From Methylohalobius sp964654415 (GTDB taxonomy: Bacteria; Pseudomonadota; Gammaproteobacteria; Methylococcales; Methylothermaceae): a stretch of 64,000 nt of DNA. Below are positions 60,715 to 64,000 of this stretch, piece after piece. Position 1 is the first letter of the stretch. Each line of letters begins with the position of its first letter. A model generated the notes under the pieces. The model was not told the DNA's origin and searched no databases. It worked only from the letters and a program-made list of their open reading frames with translations. Position numbers and translations under genes: made by a program. The stretch covers positions 20,854 to 84,853 of the forward strand of contig CAZZIP010000011.1 in NCBI GenBank assembly GCA_964654415.1, given 5' to 3'.

Positions 60715-61278
60715 ATGGCTAAGGAAAATCAGGCTAAGCCTTATTTACGTGGCGCCCTCGTGTGGATGGACGAGGCGGTGCTAGTCGTTTTGATGCTGTT
60801 ATCCCTCGGTGGAATTGCGGTCAGCAACTTTGCAATTCAAGACGATTATCTTTACTGGTTGGGTATGATCCCGTTCTTCTGGCTGGGCGCTATCCTATCG
60901 AGCTGGGCTCAAGCCCGTCGCGCCCAAGGCGACGATGCGCATGATTTGAAACAGCTACTTAGGATAGAGCTGCTTCATTGGGTCGGCACGCTGGCGGCCG
61001 TGATCGGCGTATTTTTCCTCCGCTACCTGCAAATCCTGGATGATTCTGCCGCCGCCCCGGTTATGCTATTGATCTTGTCGCTTTCGACGTATCTTAACGG
61101 CATTCGCATCGGCTGGCGGTTCAGCCTGCTTGGGGTGTTTCTAGGAATGACGGCTATTCTTAACGCTTACGTGGAGAAGTTTCTGTTTTTGGCCGCCTTG
61201 CTCGCAATCGCTTTGGTAATGTTCTCCCTCTATCAAAGTCGGCGCACTCGCCATAAGGTCAGCGGCTATGGCCAGTGA
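60715..61278 (+). CDS. Membrane protein of unknown function
   Basis: 187 aa with five predicted helices (VLVVLMLLSLGGIAVSNF; LYWLGMIPFFWLGAILSSW; WVGTLAAVIGVFFLRYL; PVMLLILSLSTYLNG; FLFLAALLAIALVMFSLY). It sits between hemB and aroE and overlaps aroE by 11 bases. Conserved-looking but not recognised as a named family. Confidence 0.7.
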   Translation: MAKENQAKPYLRGALVWMDEAVLVVLMLLSLGGIAVSNFAIQDDYLYWLGMIPFFWLGAILSSWAQARRAQGDDAHDLKQLLRIELLHWVGTLAAVIGVFFLRYLQILDDSAAAPVMLLILSLSTYLNGIRIGWRFSLLGVFLGMTAILNAYVEKFLFLAALLAIALVMFSLYQSRRTRHKVSGYGQ

Positions 61279-62104
61279 TCATTATGCCGTCTTTGGCCAT
61301 CCCATCAGTCACAGCAAATCTCCTCGCATCCACGCCCTGTTTGCGGCGCAAACCCAGCAAGAGATAGTTTACACTGCCCAGGATGTGCCACCTGCCTGCT
61401 TCGAGGTGGCAGTTAAAACCTTTCGCGCCGGCGGCGGGCAAGGGCTAAACCTTACCGTTCCGCTGAAAGAGCTAGGAAGCCAATTAGCGCAGGAACTGAG
61501 CCCCAGGGCGCGTCTCGCCGGAGCGGTCAACACGCTTTACTGGCAGGGGGATAGACTCTTGGGCGACAACACCGATGGAATTGGCTTAATCCGGGATTTG
61601 ACCTTAAACCTCAAGTTGACGTTGGCAGGCCGTCGGGTTCTGATCCTAGGCGCCGGGGGGGCAGCGCGGGGGATTTTAGGACCGCTTCTAGAACAAACAC
61701 CGGCTTTACTCGCCATTGCTAACCGCACCTCCGTGCGCGCGCAGGAATTGGCTGCGCGCTTTGCTGACTTAGGGAAAATTTCGGTTGTAAGCTTTGCCGA
61801 GCTTACAGGACAGCGCTTTGATTTGATCGTCAATGCCACCTCGGCTAGCCTGCACGGGGAACTGCCGCCGATGCCGGACGATCTCCTGACTGAAGGCGGT
61901 TGTTGCTATGACTTGATGTATGCCGATGCACCTACTGCTTTCGTGCGCTGGGGGATCGAGCACGGGGCTGCGCTCAGCACCGATGGCCTAGGGATGCTGG
62001 TCGAACAGGCAGCGGAGGCGTTTTTCCTCTGGCGCGGGGTGCGGCCGGAAACGGCACAGGTCATTCGCCAGCTTCGCGCCGGCGCTTCTGAAAAAATTCT
62101 TTAA
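61268..62104 (+). CDS. aroE: Shikimate dehydrogenase
   Basis: 278 aa. YAVFGHPISHSKSPRIHALF and GLNLTVPLKE (substrate-binding Lys), NTLYWQGDRLLGDNTDGIGL, then Rossmann loop LILGAGGAARGILGPLL with NRT, and a C-terminal GMLVEQAAEAFFLWRG. It reduces 3-dehydroshikimate in aromatic amino acid synthesis. Its last 44 bases overlap tadA on the other strand. Confidence 0.96.
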   Translation: MASDHYAVFGHPISHSKSPRIHALFAAQTQQEIVYTAQDVPPACFEVAVKTFRAGGGQGLNLTVPLKELGSQLAQELSPRARLAGAVNTLYWQGDRLLGDNTDGIGLIRDLTLNLKLTLAGRRVLILGAGGAARGILGPLLEQTPALLAIANRTSVRAQELAARFADLGKISVVSFAELTGQRFDLIVNATSASLHGELPPMPDDLLTEGGCCYDLMYADAPTAFVRWGIEHGAALSTDGLGMLVEQAAEAFFLWRGVRPETAQVIRQLRAGASEKIL

Positions 62105-62519
62105 GGAGACGAGCGCACTCTTCAGCCAGCACGCCGCCTGTCACCTCCACGCGGTGATTAAGAAAAGCGGCCTGGTGCAGCGCCAGGATACTCCCTGCGG
62201 CCCCGCGCAGCGGGTCTGGCGCGCCGTAAACGAGCCTTTGAACGCGGGCATGGACGATCGCTCCCATGCACATCACGCACGGCTCTTTGGTCACATACAA
62301 CACCGTCCCAGGCAGACGATAATTGCCGAGCACCTGCCCTCCCCGGCGTAGAGCTACGATTTCAGCATGGGCGGTAGGATCCTGTCCGGCGATAGGACAG
62401 TTATAGCCTTCAGCGACAACCTCACCACGATACACCAACACCGCTCCAACTGGCACTTCGCCTAAGGCCCGGGCAGTCTCGGCCAAGGCCAGAGCACGGC
62501 GCATCCACTGTTCATCCAT
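62061..62519 (-). CDS. tadA: tRNA-specific adenosine deaminase
   Basis: 152 aa. Zinc-deaminase motifs DPTAHAEIVALRRG (His and catalytic Glu) and TKEPCVMCMGAIVHARV (P-C-x-x-C); N-terminal DEQWMRRALALAETARALGE is the TadA opening. It edits A34 to inosine in tRNA-Arg. Its start lies 24 bases after the TauE-like stop on the same strand. Confidence 0.95.
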   Translation of the reverse strand: MDEQWMRRALALAETARALGEVPVGAVLVYRGEVVAEGYNCPIAGQDPTAHAEIVALRRGGQVLGNYRLPGTVLYVTKEPCVMCMGAIVHARVQRLVYGAPDPLRGAAGSILALHQAAFLNHRVEVTGGVLAEECARLLKEFFQKRRREAGE

Positions 62520-62542
62520 GGCCTCACTTGCTAATACGCAGA

Positions 62543-63325
62543 TTAAAGCGCCAGGCGCAAGCCGATCATCAGCAACATGCTCGCCAGGACGGGTCGAGTA
62601 ACCTTGTCAGGCAGCCGGAAACCCACGTGGCTGCCCAGATAGATGCCAGGCAGTGAGCCCAAAAGGAGGCTGGCCAGCAGCATATAGTCGACGGTGCCAA
62701 GGTGCGCGTGGCCAAGACCGGCAATCGCCGTCAGGGGCACAGCGTGGGCAAGGTCCGTACCGGCAATCTCGATCGCTCTCAGGCGCGGATAGAGAAAGAA
62801 CAAAATCGCCGCACCGAGTGCGCCTGCACCGACGGAAGAAAGCGTAACCATGGCACCAAGTGCGACGCCAGCGAAAACCGTAAGCGGCTTTTGCAATCGC
62901 CGGTGAGCCGCTCGCACGGCAGCCAGACTCTCGTGTGCGCTTAAGGCGAGCAAGCTGCTTCGGAACAAGAGCACAAAAGAGGTCAGAATTAGCGCCACAC
63001 CAAGCGTGGAGGCCATCAAATGCTCATAGTCTATGCCTTGTTTGGTTAAGAAATCCAGCAGACCCACGGTCAGGAGCGAGCTCGGCAGGCTCCCAAGCGC
63101 GAGCAGGCCGACCACGTTCCAGTTAATGGTCCGATTGCGGTGATGCACAAAGATACCACCTGCTTTGGTGATAGCGGCATACAAAAGGTCTGTGCCGACC
63201 GCAAATGCCGGGGAAATGCCAAAGACCAGAACCAAGATCGGTGTCATCAGAGAGCCGCCCCCGACCCCGGTCATGCCGACGATGAAACCGACTGCGAATC
63301 CTGCAAAAGTATAGGCAAAGTCCAT
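62543..63325 (-). CDS. TauE/SafE-family sulfite/anion exporter
   Basis: 260 aa, about eight helices. FAVGFIVGMTGVGGGSLMTP and the mirrored GAMVTLSSVGAGALGAAIL in the second half are the twin Gly-rich motifs of the TauE/SafE permease family. Possible substrates are sulfite, sulfolactate or other small anions. With CysC elsewhere in the window, a link to sulfur metabolism is possible but not shown. Confidence 0.88.
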   Translation of the reverse strand: MDFAYTFAGFAVGFIVGMTGVGGGSLMTPILVLVFGISPAFAVGTDLLYAAITKAGGIFVHHRNRTINWNVVGLLALGSLPSSLLTVGLLDFLTKQGIDYEHLMASTLGVALILTSFVLLFRSSLLALSAHESLAAVRAAHRRLQKPLTVFAGVALGAMVTLSSVGAGALGAAILFFLYPRLRAIEIAGTDLAHAVPLTAIAGLGHAHLGTVDYMLLASLLLGSLPGIYLGSHVGFRLPDKVTRPVLASMLLMIGLRLAL

Positions 63326-63827
63326 ATATCAGCCTGCCAAGCTTTATTTGTTACTTTCTGTTTGTAATTTAACAGGCCTGCCTTATAACTATAAAGAATA
63401 ATTAATCATATTTTTATACAAATATATTATATATCCTAAGGCAGAAGGCCCTAGCGGCGAATCGCAGATAGCAAAATGCGCCGCAATCGTACTATGTTCG
63501 TCAGCATCTGCAGCAGGAGTTTCCACGGCTACCGAGCTATCAGCGCTGTATCGAGCTGCTGCCGCGTTGCGCGGTCGCATCGGCGGCGCCGTCTGATCTG
63601 CTCACTGCCATTACCTCGTGCCCAACCAACCCATACCCTACGCCAATAACCTCAGCCTTATCCCAAACTGAGGTTAAAAAATCCTCTGTGTGCGATGAAG
63701 GTAAGCTGTTTGCCTTTTGTGTGAGCGCTGATTTGAAGTTAAGCTTATGGCGTCAGTGAGTCAGATTGACATCTTTACCAACCATAAGTTGTGTTGCCGC
63801 AACAAATCGATTCAAGAGGGGAGAACT
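63326..63827. other. Gap with AT-rich stretch, IS debris and dyad
   Basis: About 500 bp. It contains an AT-rich run (63390-63440), a transposase remnant (listed separately), and an 8-bp dyad AACCTCAG / CTGAGGTT (63648-63655 and 63668-63675) followed by A-residues, so not a terminator on this strand. The leader of the next gene is the last about 80 bases. Confidence 0.4.
63475..63600 (+). pseudogene. IS982-type transposase N-terminal remnant
   Basis: One plus-strand frame reads YYVRQHLQQEFPRLPSYQRC then IELLPRC, matching the N-terminal part of IS982-family transposases (Y-x-R-x-H-x-x-x-x-F-P-x-L-P-S-Y-x-R-x-V/I-E-L-L-P). No start codon and none of the catalytic residues remain; the frame is closed by TAG upstream and turns non-homologous after about 63600. 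Confidence 0.55.
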
Positions 63828-64000
63828 ATGAGAACGTCGAATAGAAAAAATACCGTACGCAAGACTGTTACCCTGGCTTCTTCATTACTGGTAGGAAACA
63901 TCGCCCTGCTAACCATAGGCCAAGCGTCTGAGAACCCTGTCACTCAAGACCAGAACCTCAACCGCACCCAGACCAGCGTAGCGGATGTTGCCTTTGAGGC
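63828..64000 (+). CDS. Start of an exported protein (runs past window end)
   Basis: Partial: 57 full codons plus two bases. ATG 63828 has AGAGGGGAGA upstream, a strong ribosome site. The N-terminus is basic (MRTSNRKNTVRKTVT), followed by a hydrophobic segment LASSLLVGNIALLTIG and a likely cleavage near QAS, then a polar, Asn/Gln-rich mature start (ENPVTQDQNLNRTQ). The rest is outside the window, so no family can be assigned. Confidence 0.65.
   Translation, partial: MRTSNRKNTVRKTVTLASSLLVGNIALLTIGQASENPVTQDQNLNRTQTSVADVAFE

Noticed and set aside
63648..63675. 8-bp dyad AACCTCAG/CTGAGGTT as a terminator
   Set aside because: Followed by A rather than T residues on the plus strand and has a 12-base loop; could be an operator but not an intrinsic terminator.
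1..64000. tRNA, rRNA, riboswitch or CRISPR array
   Set aside because: No cloverleaf-type T-loop/anticodon pattern, no conserved rRNA stretch and no regularly spaced repeats were noticed by eye; a covariance-model search would be needed to exclude small RNAs.

Overview
The window looks like a chromosomal segment of a gammaproteobacterium of moderately high GC. The supporting signs are a complete minor-pilin operon of PilY1 type (fimT, pilV, pilW, pilX, pilY1, pilE), an osmoregulated-glucan protein (OpgD), Na+-NQR type subunits, MlaC, aerobic HemF, and a Thivi_2564-type small membrane protein. A methanotroph-like or sulfur-oxidising relative is plausible from the gene content, but the sequence alone does not settle the genus. 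No rRNA, tRNA, CRISPR array or intact transposon was found.

Region 1 (1-14.8 kb) is an accessory, partly decayed island. It starts with a minus-strand group: a PatA-type subtilase, a 66-aa CGGC protein, a 56-aa CPTC peptide and a partial GFA-like protein. It continues with a CopB-type copper ATPase, an integron-type integrase remnant and a cluster of small stress-type membrane proteins, some broken. Next comes a trehalose operon (DUF5752, a TreT-like glycosyltransferase, TreZ, TreY). It ends with a broken P2-type ATPase, two extracytoplasmic proteins of unknown role and a second, deleted copy of the subtilase. The two subtilase copies lie in the same orientation and bracket about 13 kb.

Region 2 (14.8-30 kb) holds an ApbE / DUF3570 / DUF4266 / TlpA-thioredoxin / secreted-protein set on the minus strand, with opgD on the plus strand between apbE and the DUF3570 gene. 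After it come a trypsin-like protease with a small basic protein and a GAF protein, an aminotransferase, uvrB, a frameshifted ComEA-like gene, cysC-galU and a small lipoprotein.

Region 3 (30-39 kb) is a metal-efflux operon: a Cys-rich small protein, CusC-, CusB- and CusA-like proteins, a SERCA-type P-ATPase and a coiled-coil lipoprotein.

Region 4 (39-46.6 kb) includes a carboxymuconolactone-decarboxylase-like protein and a secreted nuclease-like protein. It then has a glycogen-type pair (a DUF4912-glycosyltransferase fusion and a GH57 branching enzyme), an aldo/keto reductase, a sterol-desaturase-like enzyme, and a TVP38 membrane protein whose C-terminal flavoprotein half has been cut off by a stop codon.

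Region 5 (46.7-64 kb) has a YceK lipoprotein, an nqrC-nqrF pair without the other nqr genes, a coiled-coil repeat protein, the pilus operon, a membrane protein, hemF, mlaC, hemB, aroE, tadA and a TauE/SafE exporter. It closes with an IS982-type remnant and the start of an exported protein.

Themes: copper or other metal handling (CopB, CusCBA, His/Met-rich barrel), storage and compatible sugars (trehalose by two routes, branched glucan, GalU, OpgD), extracytoplasmic flavin/thiol redox (ApbE, TlpA, NqrC), and gene decay concentrated at 1-15 kb and at the junctions near 29.5, 46.4, 49.9 and 63.5 kb.
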